Assembly (NCBI RefSeq): GCF_036850765.1
Contig: NC_089490.1
Span: forward strand, 107,626,574-107,690,573
DNA: 64,000 bases
Direction of reading: 5' to 3'
Origin: Saccopteryx bilineata
Lineage: Eukaryota; Chordata; Mammalia; Chiroptera; Emballonuridae
The notes under the pieces are model-generated. The model was not told the origin of the DNA and ran no database searches. It saw only the letters and a program-made list of their open reading frames with translations. This document shows, in pieces, positions 51,046 to 62,299 of this stretch. Each line of letters begins with the position of its first letter. The first letter of the stretch is position 1. The position numbers and the translations under genes are program-made.

Positions 51046-52095
51046 GAGACAGGCAAATCCATAGGCATATCTGGATCTCCTTACCTGGAGCAGAAGCTGC
51101 AGGAGCCATGAACTAATAGGAAATTTTAAATGGTAATTTTGATGATGGGTGAACAAACATGGACTGGCCTGAGTGTGAGAAATGTCTGGAGCCTTCAAAC
51201 TTTATTCCAGTAACCCCATCAAGTTGTCACAGTGAAGATGCCAGAAAAATGCCCTCATGGCTCTGACAGGAGTAGGGGAAGAGTAATCATTGTGAAATAC
51301 ACCCAAAATGTTCTCCATAACAAAGGCCTACTCTCCAGGGGGGAAATGATTATACCAGAATCTTATCCCACTTGGAGGAAAGGCACCCACCCCTCTTTAT
51401 CCCTCTCTAACTTTCTGTCTCACTTAGGGCGGAAATCTATGCCAATAGAGAATCACTTGTGAAGGTCATAGTTCACTATCAACATAGTTCACTAGAACAT
51501 GGTTATAGAATGCTCTCCCACTTTCCCAACATTCCAACAGGATTCCAGTATAGTAACAACAGAGATCCAGTACACTAATAGTGGGATAGAGTTTAAAGAA
51601 TTATAAGACACAGACTTCCATTTCACAGATGAAGATTTTTTTAGGGAAACCCAAAGTCAAGAGAGTAGACAAAAATAAGAACACTGGAGAAATTTCAACC
51701 CTCTGACACCTATAGCTACGGCAAACATAAAACACAGTCCAGCTTTTAACCAGATTAACATAATCCTCACACTAAAGGTTCAGTTCCGATTACTCAATAC
51801 ATGCCTGGCAGTCAACAAAAATAATTACCACGCACACCAAAAGTAAGAAAAAAAAATCTGAAAATATCAAGCATCAGGACCAGATTAAGATATGACACAG
51901 ATGTTGGAATTATCAGAGAGGGAATTTAAAATAACTGATTCATATGTTAAGAGTTTGAATGGGAAAAGTAACAACCTGCAAGAAAAGATGGAAATTCTAA
52001 AAAAGAATCAAGAGGAAATGCTAGAGATAAAAAACACCCTAGCGTAAGTGAAGAATGGGCATTGATGGGCTCATCAAAAGCCAAGGAAAGAATCA

Positions 52096-52323
52096 GTGAG
52101 CTTGAGGTTAATAGAAATTTCCCAAATAGAAATGCAGAGACAAAACAACCACAAATCAGAACAGAACATCCAAGAACTGTGGAACAATCTCAAAATATGC
52201 AGCATACATGTAATTGGAATATCAAAAGGAGAAGAAATAGAGGTCAGAGAAAAAGAAATATTTGAAGTAATAATGACCAAGAACTTTCCACTATTAATGA
52301 CAGTCACCAAACCACGGATCTAG
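52096..52323 (+). pseudogene. L1 ORF1 fragment
   Basis: A 75-residue open stretch with ELWNNLKICSIHVIGISKGE and EEIEVREKEIFEVIMTKNFP, the L1 ORF1 RRM-region type (l..n.nl..c.rv.gipe.ee...). Broken piece of the surrounding L1. Confidence 0.75.
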
Positions 52324-53899
52324 GAAGCTTGGAGAATACTAAGCAGAATAAATGCCAAAAATTGATACCTAGGCATATAATAGTCAGATTGCAGAAAAGT
52401 GAAGACAAAGAATCTTTAAAGAATCCAGAAGGAAAAACTATCTTACCTATAGAATATAAGAATTATGATGGACTTCTCCGCAGAAAGCAAGCAAGAAGAA
52501 AGTAGAATGGAATATTTAAGATGTTGAAAAAAAAAAACCAACAGCTTAGAATTCTACATCCAGCAAAATTATCCTTCAATAGTAAAAAAGAAGTACTGTA
52601 AAGTCTTTCCCAGACAAATAAAAAATGAGGAAATTTATTGCTGGCAGATCTTGCCTAATGAAATGTTAAAGGATTTTCTTCAGCAGAAGGAAATTATATA
52701 GGACGGGAACTTACCTAAAGAAATGAAGACCGTTAGAGAGGAATAACCGAAGGTAAAGTTAAATATTTTATTTTTATATTTTAAATTGATATAAAAAGAA
52801 CTTTAAAGTAATAATGATTTATTGAGCGATTATAACATATAAAAAGTAATAAATGACAGCAGCGTCATGAGGTGATGAGTGAGAGGAATTGGGAGCACTC
52901 TGTTATAATGAGTTGGTATACACATGAGGTGGTATAGTGTTATTTGAAGGTGGACTTAGATTAATTAAAAATGTATTTTGGAAACTCTGAGGCAACCAGT
53001 AAAAAAAGTTTAAAAATAAATATAATTGATATCCTAAAAGAGAAAATAAAATGGAACCATACAAAGTGCTCGATTAAAATCAGAGAAAGCAGAAGAAAGA
53101 GAGACAAAGAAACAAAGAACAAGTGTGAGGAGTGAAACAGTTACAAACATGGTAGGTGTTAATCCAACTTTATAGCAACCAATTTTAATGTAAATTGTCT
53201 AAACAGATGAATTTAAAGACAGATTTGTCAGAGAAATGCTAGAAGAACTAATAACCATAATATAATTAACTAAAATTATATATGCAATTAACTAAAAGTT
53301 GGTGATGGGGGAAGAACTGATGGGAAGTGGAGGAGGTGGAAGTATACTAATGTTTTTATTGTACATAGTTAAGAGTCAATAGTTGCTACTTGAAGAAAAA
53401 GGGGATTAATCACATAAAATTAAACCACTAAAATAACTTTAAAAACATCAAACCATTAAAATAACTAAAAACAAACTAAAAACCTTCCAAATTATCAGGG
53501 AATCTGCACACAGAATGAAATACAGAAAATACAAATCACATAATAAAAGAGATTTTTTTAAAAGACTCAAAAGGACATATTATAACATAAAAGACTATTG
53601 AGAAACACCAAATGTATTTGTTGCCAAGTTATAGTAAGGGACAAACTGCACAATGAAGGCCTTATATTTATATTTGTTTATATTCAATTACAATACCATC
53701 CAAATTCATAAAACAAAGACATAGGGAAATAAGAGGTAGGCATAGAGGTAGGAGACTTAATCTCTCTTACCCTATTACAGATAAAGTTCACAAAATAATA
53801 ACTAAGCTAAAAGAAGACCTGCATAAAATATTAAGACATTTAATGCATTGAACTCTACACAACCAAAACAGATAGTCAGTACTTCTCAAGAATCATACA

Positions 53900-54102
53900 G
53901 ACTGACCTGTGGTGGCACAGTGGATAAAGTGTCAACCTGGAATGATGAGGTCCTCAGTTTGAAACCCTGGGCTTGCCTGGTCAAGGCACATAAGGAAGTT
54001 GATGCTTCCTCCTCCTCCCTCCCTTCTCTCCCTCTCTCTCTCTGTTTCTCTCTCTCCCTCTCTGCTCTTTAAAAGAAAATGAATGAATAAAAAATCTTTA
54101 AA
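53900..54102 (+). mobile_element. bat tRNA-derived SINE (gcctgacctgtggtgg type)
   Basis: Head gactgacctgtggtggcac, CT-rich body. Target duplication aagaatcataca at 53888-53899 and 54103-54114. Confidence 0.93.
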
Positions 54103-54889
54103 AAGAATCATACAACATAAACCATTTTTCAGTCACAATGCGACAAAACTAAAAATAATGACAACATTTGAAAAACAAAGAGAAACAATAACTTTTAAAG
54201 AGAAATGCAAACAAAAATTATAGAATATATAAAAATAGTAAAAAAAATTACATTCAAACTTATGATAGATTACTTAAATGGTGCAGAATGAAAAATTAAT
54301 AGCCAAAGACATTTTTATAAATAACAAAATTGTAAATTATTAATACTCCTAACTTGAAAAATCAGAAAAAAAACCCATAGAATAAACATAAGGAGAGCAG
54401 AAGAAAAAATTAATATAAAGATAAAATTTAATATGTTAGAAAATAAAAAATATAATTAACAAGTAAAAATGGTTATTTAAAATAAAAACAAGAGCATAAT
54501 CAAGAAAAAAAAGAGCACGAAGAACACAAAATTATAAAGAAGAATGATGAAAACAACCTCAGACTTAAACTAAAATAATTATATGTCAAAGTTTTAAAGA
54601 TTTAGCTGGCCGTCTTCCACTCCCCACCCACCGACAAAAAAAATTGCCACATGGTTTCCCAGGGAGGATTGAACCAAAATTTGAAGGGAATTAATACTTA
54701 AAAAATTTTTTCCTGGAAAATTAAAGAAGATAGTTCTGTAAGTTCATGCATTGAGGTATTTCATTTTTTCCCAAACAGGTAGCAATAATGAACAAAATAC
54801 AGAAATAAAAAATTAAACAAACATAACTAGTTTCAGAAACAAATTAAATATCTCCATGTACTAGGAAACAGGACAGTAACACAAAGAGA

Positions 54890-55490
54890 GAATCTTAGCT
54901 AAAGAATTGGGCAAATTGGGCTCAGAACCGACCATGGCAGCTGGGAGTTTCACTCCTACGGGGTTAACTGGGTCTAAACGTGGTCATATGCAGCCAGGGT
55001 CATCACAAGACACTAGAGGCTGCACAATCTGTGAAAAGAGGCTGAAAAATCATCGCCAACTGCTGTGCTGCCTGGTGAAAGGCTTGCATGAAGCTGTGGT
55101 CCTCGGGAGGCAAGAAACACAGCCCAGTTTATGACCAGGAATTAAGTCAAGCTGTTCCCTGACAGCTTAGCAGCATATTTGCCATTGCGTCAATATCACC
55201 ATGGGGCGGGAACCCTACATTGCCATATGAGACCTGGTTCAGGACCGAGAGCACTGGGTGGAACCACTAGGATGGCTGGTAGGAGATGAGGGGTGGGGGC
55301 AGTGGGGAGTGATGACAAAATAGACATTTTCCAACATACAAAGACTAAGAGTTCATTACCCATTGTGTTCTTCAGCAAGAAGAAATGGGGAAGGCCGTGG
55401 GATTCAAGACACAATGGTGTACACAAATTAATAAATGTGTGAATAAATTTAATTAACTGTAGGCTATACAAACCATTAACTTTTTGTGCA
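54890..55490. other. intergenic, no feature recognised
   Basis: A slightly GC-richer stretch with short chance frames (54907-55134); might be L1 5' material but not assignable. Confidence 0.35.
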
Positions 55491-55505
55491 TAGAATAGTG
55501 AAATA

Positions 55506-55713
55506 GCCTGACCTGTGGTGGCGCAGTGGGATAAAGCGTCGACCTGGAACACTGAGGTTGCCGGTTCGAAACCCTGGGCTTGCCTGGTCAAGGCACATAT
55601 GGGAGTTGATGCTTCCTGCTCCTCCCCCTTCTCTCTCTCTCCCCTCTCTCTAAAAATCAATTAAAAAATCAATAAAAAAAATAAAAAAATAAAAAAAAAT
55701 AAAAAAAAAAAAA
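55506..55713 (+). mobile_element. bat tRNA-derived SINE (gcctgacctgtggtgg type)
   Basis: Head gcctgacctgtggtggcgca, B box ggttcgaaacc, A-rich tail. Perfect duplication gaatagtgaaata at 55493-55505 and 55714-55726. Confidence 0.95.
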
Positions 55714-56039
55714 GAATAGTGAAATAAATTATAGGAATCAATATTAGGTAGAGATTATGTTCAATGGGCAATTAAATCATGTTAAGATTCTAGTTTTTGT
55801 GGCTTCAGGCTTTTTGTAGGAAGATTAAGTATATATGCTAAAACTTCAAGGGTAACCATTAGAAGAACAGAAATACAGTCAGCACAGAGGGAAGTGAATT
55901 AATATAGGAACGCTTATCAATTCTATAGAAATCAGGAAAGAAAATAAACCAGAAAAAAAGGATGGTAAAAAAAACACAAAAATAGATGTTAAAAACACAT
56001 TTAAACGGGTTATTTATCACAATAAATGTAAATAAGTTG

Positions 56040-56490
56040 TATTAATTTTCTAGGGCTGCCATGACAAATTACCACAAACTTGGTCACTTAAAACAAATAA
56101 AATTTTATTCTCTTAGTATTTGGGAGGCCAGAAGCCCAAAATCAGAGTGTCAGCAGGGGGGTGCTCCCTCTGGAAGGTGTATAGGAAAATCCTTCCTGTC
56201 TCTTCCAGCTTCTGGTGGCTTCAAGCATTCCTTTCACTTGTGGCTACGTAACTTCAATCTCTGCCTCCTTCACATGGCCCTCTCTTCACTACATCTTTCT
56301 CCCGTGTGTCTCTGAGAAGGACATTTGCTATTGGATGTAGGGCCCATTGGGATAGTCCAAGATCCTTTACATCTCAAGATCCTTTACATCTACAATGACC
56401 TTTTGGCCAAATGAGGTCACATTCGCAGGTTCTAAAGGTCAGGAAGTGTGCCTGTCTTTTTAGGGATCACCATTTAACCCGCTATACAGG
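56040..56490 (-). mobile_element. MaLR solo LTR (MLT1 type)
   Basis: ttttctagggctgccatgac, aaattaccacaaacttggtc, ttccagcttctggtggcttc and atttaacccgctata are the reverse complement of the LTR. Confidence 0.85.
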
Positions 56491-56654
56491 TTAACTTACC
56501 TATTATAACAACAACAAAAGGAAACTATACCTTGGATTCTAAGCTATATGCCAATTATGAATGATATAACTAAAGGTAAATCACATACAATGATCGAAAA
56601 CCAAGGAAAGAAAAATATACACCAAGGGAATGCTAGTTAAAAAAATTTGATATA

Positions 56655-57040
56655 AGGCCCTGGCCGGTTGGCTCAGTGGTAGAGCGTCGGCCTGGCGTGA
56701 AGTCCTGGGTTCGATTCCCGGCCAGGGCACACAGGAGAAGCACCCATCTGCTTTTCCACCCTTCCCCTTCTCCTTCCTCTCTGTCTCTCTTTTCCTCTCC
56801 CGCAGCCAAGGCTCTATTGGAGCAAAAGATGGCCTGGGCGCTGGGGATGGCTCCATGGCCTCTGCCCCAGGCGCTAGAGTGGCTCTGGTGGCAACAGAGC
56901 GACGCCCGGGGTGGGCAGAGCATCGCCCCCTGGTGGGCGTGCCGGGTTGATCCCAGTCGGGCGCATGCGGGAGTCTGTCTGACTGCCTCCCCGTTTCCAG
57001 CTTCAGAAAAATAAAAAAAATAAAAAAATTAAAAAAAAAA
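56655..57040 (+). mobile_element. VES-type SINE (young)
   Basis: Same family as 27171. A box tggctcagtgg at 56669-56679, B box ggttcgattcc at 56708-56718, with a few bases lost between them. Flanking ttgatata at 56647 and 57041. Confidence 0.93.
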
Positions 57041-57059
57041 TTGATATAGTAATATTAAG

Positions 57060-57545
57060 GCAGATAGCTTGTAACTTGCATTTTCGCTTTATTTTCAATC
57101 TCTTTTGATGAACAGTTCTTAATTTTATCGAGGTATATTTATCAATGTTTTCTTTTATAGTTAACACTTTTGTGTCTGCTGTAAAAATATTCTTATCTAC
57201 CCCCAAATTAGAATAATATTCAGTTATAATATCTATCTAAATTTGTAAAGCTTTGATCTTGACATGTAAGTTTGGGATCCATCTAAGTTAATTATTTATA
57301 TGAAGTAGGGATCAACTCCATTTTTTTCAATATGAACAGCAATTTTTTTTGAAGTCCACTTATGAAATAGTACCTCTTTTCACCACTGATCTGTCATGAC
57401 ATAAAAATAAATCTGTTTTGGGGATCTCTATGCTATGTTTCAGTTGTTTATCTCTGCTCTTATACCATGTTTTCTTGATGACTATAGCCTCATTATAAGT
57501 CCTAACAGCTGGTAGAACAAGTCTCTCCTTACTTTTTTTCTTTAG
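57060..57545 (-). mobile_element. L1M fragment
   Basis: tttatcaatgttttctttta, tgaagtagggatcaactcca, tctctgctcttataccatgt and gatgactatagcctcattat are the reverse complement of the L1 ORF2 C-terminal region. Confidence 0.65.
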
Positions 57546-57594
57546 ACGGTACTGACTTCTTCTAAAGAAACAATATTTAAATAAAGAGATCTAT

Positions 57595-57717
57595 GCCTGA
57601 CCTGTGGTGGCGCAGTGGGATAAAGCGTCGACCTGGAACACTGAGGTTGCCAGTTCGAAACCTTGGGCTTGCCTGGTCAAGGCACATATGGGAGTTGATG
57701 CTTCCTGCTCCTACCCC

Positions 57718-57748
<31 letters not shown>

Positions 57749-57792
57749 CTTCTCTCTCTCTCTAAAAATCAATAAATAAAATATTTTTTTAA
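57595..57792 (+). mobile_element. bat tRNA-derived SINE (gcctgacctgtggtgg type)
   Basis: Nearly identical to the copy at 55506. Perfect duplication aaagagatctat at 57583-57594 and 57793-57804. Confidence 0.95.
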
Positions 57793-57799
57793 AAAGAGA

Positions 57800-58215
57800 T
57801 CTATTATGTTCATGAATGGAAGATAACCAATTTTCTATAAATTCAATGAATTCAATGAAATTCCAATCACAATTCTAACAAGACATTCATAAAATGCAAT
57901 GAGCTGATTTAAAAATACATGTTCTTTTTGACCCAGCAACTTTATTTCGGGTAATATAACCTACATATATTTGCACAAGTAGGCACATGAATATACAAAG
58001 AAATTCACTGTAGCATGGTTTGTACTAGGAAGAAAAGATTAGAAACAATCCAATATCAACAAATATGGAACTGATTAAATTGCAGAACAGCCATATGAAA
58101 ATATATCATTAAAAATTTTTTAAAGACCAAGACATTTCCATATACATAAAATATCTCATGAGATTCAACATACATTAAGTGAAAAAGAAAGGCACAGAAT
58201 AATAATTGAAATAAA
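57800..58215 (+). mobile_element. L1M 3' end
   Basis: tttgacccagcaactttatt, tgtagcatggtttgtactag, aaacaatccaatatcaacaa and acattaagtgaaaaagaaag follow the L1 3' end order. Confidence 0.7.
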
Positions 58216-58639
58216 CTTTTAAATTATTCATTTTAATTGTTATCATTAGTATCACTAATATTTATTGAACATTTATTACGAGACAGTTTTCCGAGTGACA
58301 GAGCAGGGCTGACATGGTTTCACCCGGAAGAAGTGTTGAGAGGCGGCATTACCATCACCTACCATTGCCAGAGAGAAGAGTGGTGCCTTAAAGACAGCAC
58401 ACACCTATTCAATGTATAACTTGGAGAAGTCAGCCCTGTATTCAGGAAGAGGGAGACAAACAAGAAGACACCATGGAAATAGTGTGGGCACTCCCATTCA
58501 TCCTTCCACTCAATGAGTGCATGATCGTGAGAGAGAGACTCATGTAAGACATCAACATTGAAATAGTAATTAAAGGACATTGCCAAGTATCCCAAGGAGA
58601 AGAACGGGATATGATGAAAGCTGATGACATAAGACATTA

Positions 58640-59015
58640 TTTATTTGAAGTCTTTTTGGTTTCAAGTAGCAGAAACCTTACTCAAACTGTCTTAAGCAAA
58701 GAGGTGAATGTATTGGCTTTCATATCTGAAAAGTTCAAGAGAAGACTGAACTTCAGGCATGGTTGGATCTACTCAGAAGGCATCATTTGTATTCTCTCCC
58801 ATCATTTCTTGGCTCTACTTTCATCCACACCAGACCCAGCCAGGCATGCTCTCCTCTTTGATGGCCTCCACAGATGCAGCATTTCACCCTTACAGTTTAA
58901 TTAAGCTCTCATTTGCAAGAATCCAGCAAAAGCCCAGATTATGTGTGGACCCCATGCCCGCCCCCTGGAATGGGAGTGGGGTCAATGCCATACAATCCAG
59001 CCACAGAAACTGAAG
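58640..59015 (+). repeat. old mammal-wide repeat, family not assigned
   Basis: gtttcaagtagcagaaacct, tactcaaactgtcttaagca, aaaagttcaagagaagactg and ggcatggttggatctactca follow a dispersed mammalian repeat I recognise by order of phrases but cannot name. Confidence 0.5.
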
Positions 59016-59494
59016 TAGATGGTATCAAAGAAAAATGGTGCTGTTTTTAATAGAACGAGTATGACTAGATAGATGCTGAACAGGCAAAATCTACAGATGT
59101 CTACAATTGGGGCTTAACTTAGTTGAAAAACCCAGGAGTGGCTATTTTTGGAATGTGGAATTTAAGATGAGAATTTAGAAAACTCTACCAAATATGAAAA
59201 TATTTCCCACTCTCCTGGATAAAGGTTTTTGTTAGCATAGCTAAGCTGCTTTTTATTGCTTCTACCCTTATGTGAAAGTACAGAAGGCACCCCTAAATTG
59301 GAAAGTGGTAGAGGATGAGGCATGATAGCCTTGTGTTTTATTTTGCCTTTACCTTGCATCTATCAATGTCTTATTCTTGTTAAATTCCTAGCATTTAGTC
59401 TAATAACTGGTCTACAGTGGGGAATAGGTTAAGTATCTGACAATCAGTGGACAAACTGATGAATAAAATGTAATGTGTAAGAGTACATTTTAAA

Positions 59495-59680
59495 ATTATT
59501 TATATTTATTTTGAGAGAGAGAGAGAAAGAGAGGAAGAAAAAGAGAGAAACATCAATTTGTTATTCCACTAATTTATGCATTCATGGGTTGATTCTTGTA
59601 TGTGCACTAACCGGGAATCAAACCCACAATCTTGGCACATCAGGACGATGCTCTAACCAACTGAGCTACCCAACCAGGGC
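59495..59680 (-). mobile_element. classic VES-type SINE
   Basis: On + strand tttattttgagagagagaga, ttcatgggttgattcttgta, accgggaatcaaacccacaa and gctctaaccaactgagctac, ending ccaaccagggc. Confidence 0.88.
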
Positions 59681-59989
59681 TGAGTATCTTTTGTCATCAG
59701 ATCTGTTCTATTGTATTCTTGCAATGAGCTGTTGCCTTCCCATTCCACTCACCACTCTTTTTCTCTGGACTTCCTGCTCTTCTGCTCCTTGATTTTGCCT
59801 CCTGGTTCCTAATAATCACTTCAGGCCACTCATGTTTTGATGACTCATTTCAACTCTGTGTTAGAGATTTCTCACTTTTCCATAGAGGTTGGACCTTCAG
59901 TTTTTATTCAGGTACGTGGATGCTCAATTTAAAAACTTTATTTCCCAGCCTCCTTTGTAGCTGTCATCTGACTTTGTTTTGGATAACGG

Positions 59990-60545
59990 GAAGCACACAG
60001 AGGTATCCTATGACAACTTCCACGAAATGTCTATGGTTGCTAACCCCCAAAGATGGTCCCCAACAATTCCTCCCCTCGATGTACATGCCACTCTTCACAT
60101 CAAGGGGTAGAGCTTCTCCATCACCACCCCTGTCCTCATCTGGCTATTTTACTGCTTTGACTAATAGAACGCAATAGGAGGGACATTCAGAGACTTTCCA
60201 AGCTCAGTCTTTAAGAGGACTGGAGTTTTTATTTCCTTCCTCTTGGGACACTCATGCTTGGAATGGGCCTTTTGAACACTGCTTCCATGCTATGAGGCAA
60301 CCCAAGCAGCCGGGAGGAAAAACCCTCATGAAGGAGAACTGAGGCTTCAGGCAATGACCCCAGCCGAGCTCCTAGCCAATAGCCAGTGCCAATTTGCAAG
60401 CTGTGTGGTTGAGGTCATTTTTTGACCTATCAGTTGTCCTAGGATGCTAGCCAACATGATGTTGAATCATGACATATAATAAATTATTGTTATGCCACTA
60501 AGTTTGAGGGTGGTCTATGCTACATCAGAAAAATGAAAACAGCTA
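59990..60545 (+). repeat. possible old ERV LTR, unassigned
   Basis: The 3' part (cataataaattattgttatgcca region, then ctaagtttgagggtggtcta) resembles the R/U5 end of old mammalian LTRs with a poly(A) signal. Family and exact limits uncertain. Confidence 0.4.
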
Positions 60546-60889
60546 CCTTAAAATACAGTTATTATATGCTCTTTGCCTTTTTTTCCCTTTCCCCTTCTTT
60601 TTGGCTGAAATATATGCATGACAAATAGAGCTAAAGCAACCATCTTGGACTATGAAGTAATCCTAGGAATATAGTCTCGCAAGAGAAAAGAGCTTGAAGT
60701 GTCTTTACTTTGTATGTATACATAAGAGAGAGAAACTTCTATCGTGAATAAGCCATTGTTATTTTAGTTCTCTCATTCAAGTGGAACTTGATTCTAACTT
60801 TCCTGATTTGTTCTCAGGCACCATCAAATGCACATCCCCTCAGTTTCCACAGTTTGTTTGTTCTATTTGTTTTTAAATTAATTTTTGTT

Positions 60890-61330
60890 TCAGCAAAGAA
60901 ACATGTGTATACAGTTTTAAAATCCAAACAATGAGAGAGTTGACGTTCCTGACAAGATGAAGGGTCAGCTTAGCCTCACTAACTCCTTCCTCCAAATCCC
61001 ACCTTCAGAATACCTCAAAAACCAGAAGGAAGTTGTGTGAAACTAGCATAAACTCATAAAAAAAAGTCTCTGGCATGACAGGAGGCGTTCAGGTCCTGGT
61101 GTGAGGGAGCTAAGTGGAATCCCAGAGCCGAATGCGGCTGAGCCCCACTGGTGGAGACAGGGCAACTGAGTTGCAGACTTTGAGATACTCCTTTTGCTCT
61201 TTAACACCATCCTGGGCAGACTTTGCCCACTCCAGTGCCACAGTGAAGCAGAAAAAACAGCAGACTGTTGGGACTGCCAACATAACATCGGAGTGAGCAC
61301 TCTAGCTAAGTCAGGTGGCTAAGAACCAGT
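60890..61330 (+). repeat. possible L1 5' UTR remnant
   Basis: GC-richer purine-mixed sequence, followed downstream (62.3 kb onward) by L1 ORF1-like material, suggests an old L1 5' region. Assignment is weak. Confidence 0.3.
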
Positions 61331-61576
61331 TAACAATGGGTATAAACCAACTGACCAGCCCCTTAGCATTTCTTGCTTGCCTCATCCTGCTTTGTGGTGA
61401 CTTCTGTTTCATAGACACCTTTTGAAAAAGAGCAGGTACAGGATATAAGTCTAAACTGTAACATGCTGAGGTGTGTTCTTTCTGCAACCCCTATGACAAA
61501 CTTGTCAGGAAAGACAGTGGCTAGGGCTTATGCTTTGGCCCTCTCATCTGCTTAGGAATCTAATGCTTCTAGGATA

Positions 61577-62215
61577 AGTGGTCTCAATCTTGGCTCTGTT
61601 GATATTTTGACAAGTAAATTTTTGTTGTGAAAGGATGTCCTGTACATTATAGGGGGTTTTTTTTTGTTTTGTTTTTTGTATTTTTCTGAAGCTAGAAACC
61701 GGGAGAGACAGACAGACTCCCACATGCGCCCGACCGGGATCCACCCGGCACGCCCACCAGGGGGCGATGCTCTGCCCCTCCGGGGCATCGCTCTGTTGCG
61801 ACCAGAGCCACTCTAGTGCCTGGGGCAGAGGCCAAGGAGCCATCTCCAGCGCCCCAGACATCTTTGCTCCAATGGAGCCTTGGCTGCGGGAGGGGAAGAG
61901 AGAGACAGAGAGGAAGGAGAGGGGGAGGGGTGGAGAAGCAGATGGGCGCTTCTCCTGTGTGCCCTGGCCAGAATCGAACCCGGGACTTCCGCACGCCAGG
62001 CCGACGCTCTACCACTGAGCCAACCAACCAGGGCACATTATAGAGTTTTTAAGAGCATCCCTGGCCTCTACCCAGTAGAAGCTAGTATCAGAACCCTAAT
62101 ACTATTACCTCACACCCATATCTACTACCACCCAAACTGTGGCAACCCAAAATGTCTTCAGAACTTTCTAAATGTCTCCTGTTGGGGCCAAATCACCCCT
62201 GGTTGAGAACCTCTA
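61577..62215 (-). mobile_element. MER5A (hAT-Charlie), split by a VES SINE
   Basis: Left part gtggtctcaatcttggctct and right part gcatccctggcctctaccca ... caaatcacccctggttgaga form a reverse-complement MER5A once the SINE at 61653-62034 is removed. Confidence 0.85.
61653..62034 (-). mobile_element. VES-type SINE (young)
   Basis: Reverse complement of the family at 27171, with duplication acattatag at 61644-61652 and 62035-62043. The B box differs by one base (ggttcgattct). Confidence 0.95.
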
Positions 62216-62299
62216 CTCCAGAAGAGTAGGTATAGGGTCCCTGCCCTGCAGTATGATCACCTAGATAGAATATGAACTCATAGGAAAAAACTAATTGGA

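Larger units (their letters stand above)
51830..54880 (+). mobile_element. L1M-type LINE, ORF1 to ORF2 remnants
   Basis: ORF1 remnants are visible at 52000-52700 (ISELEVN; later frames KEEIEVREKEIFEVIMTKNF). They are followed by the ORF1 C-terminal region (cagcaaaattatccttcaat, cccagacaaataaaaaatga), then very A-rich ORF2 material. All frames are broken. A SINE interrupts at 53900-54102. Confidence 0.7.
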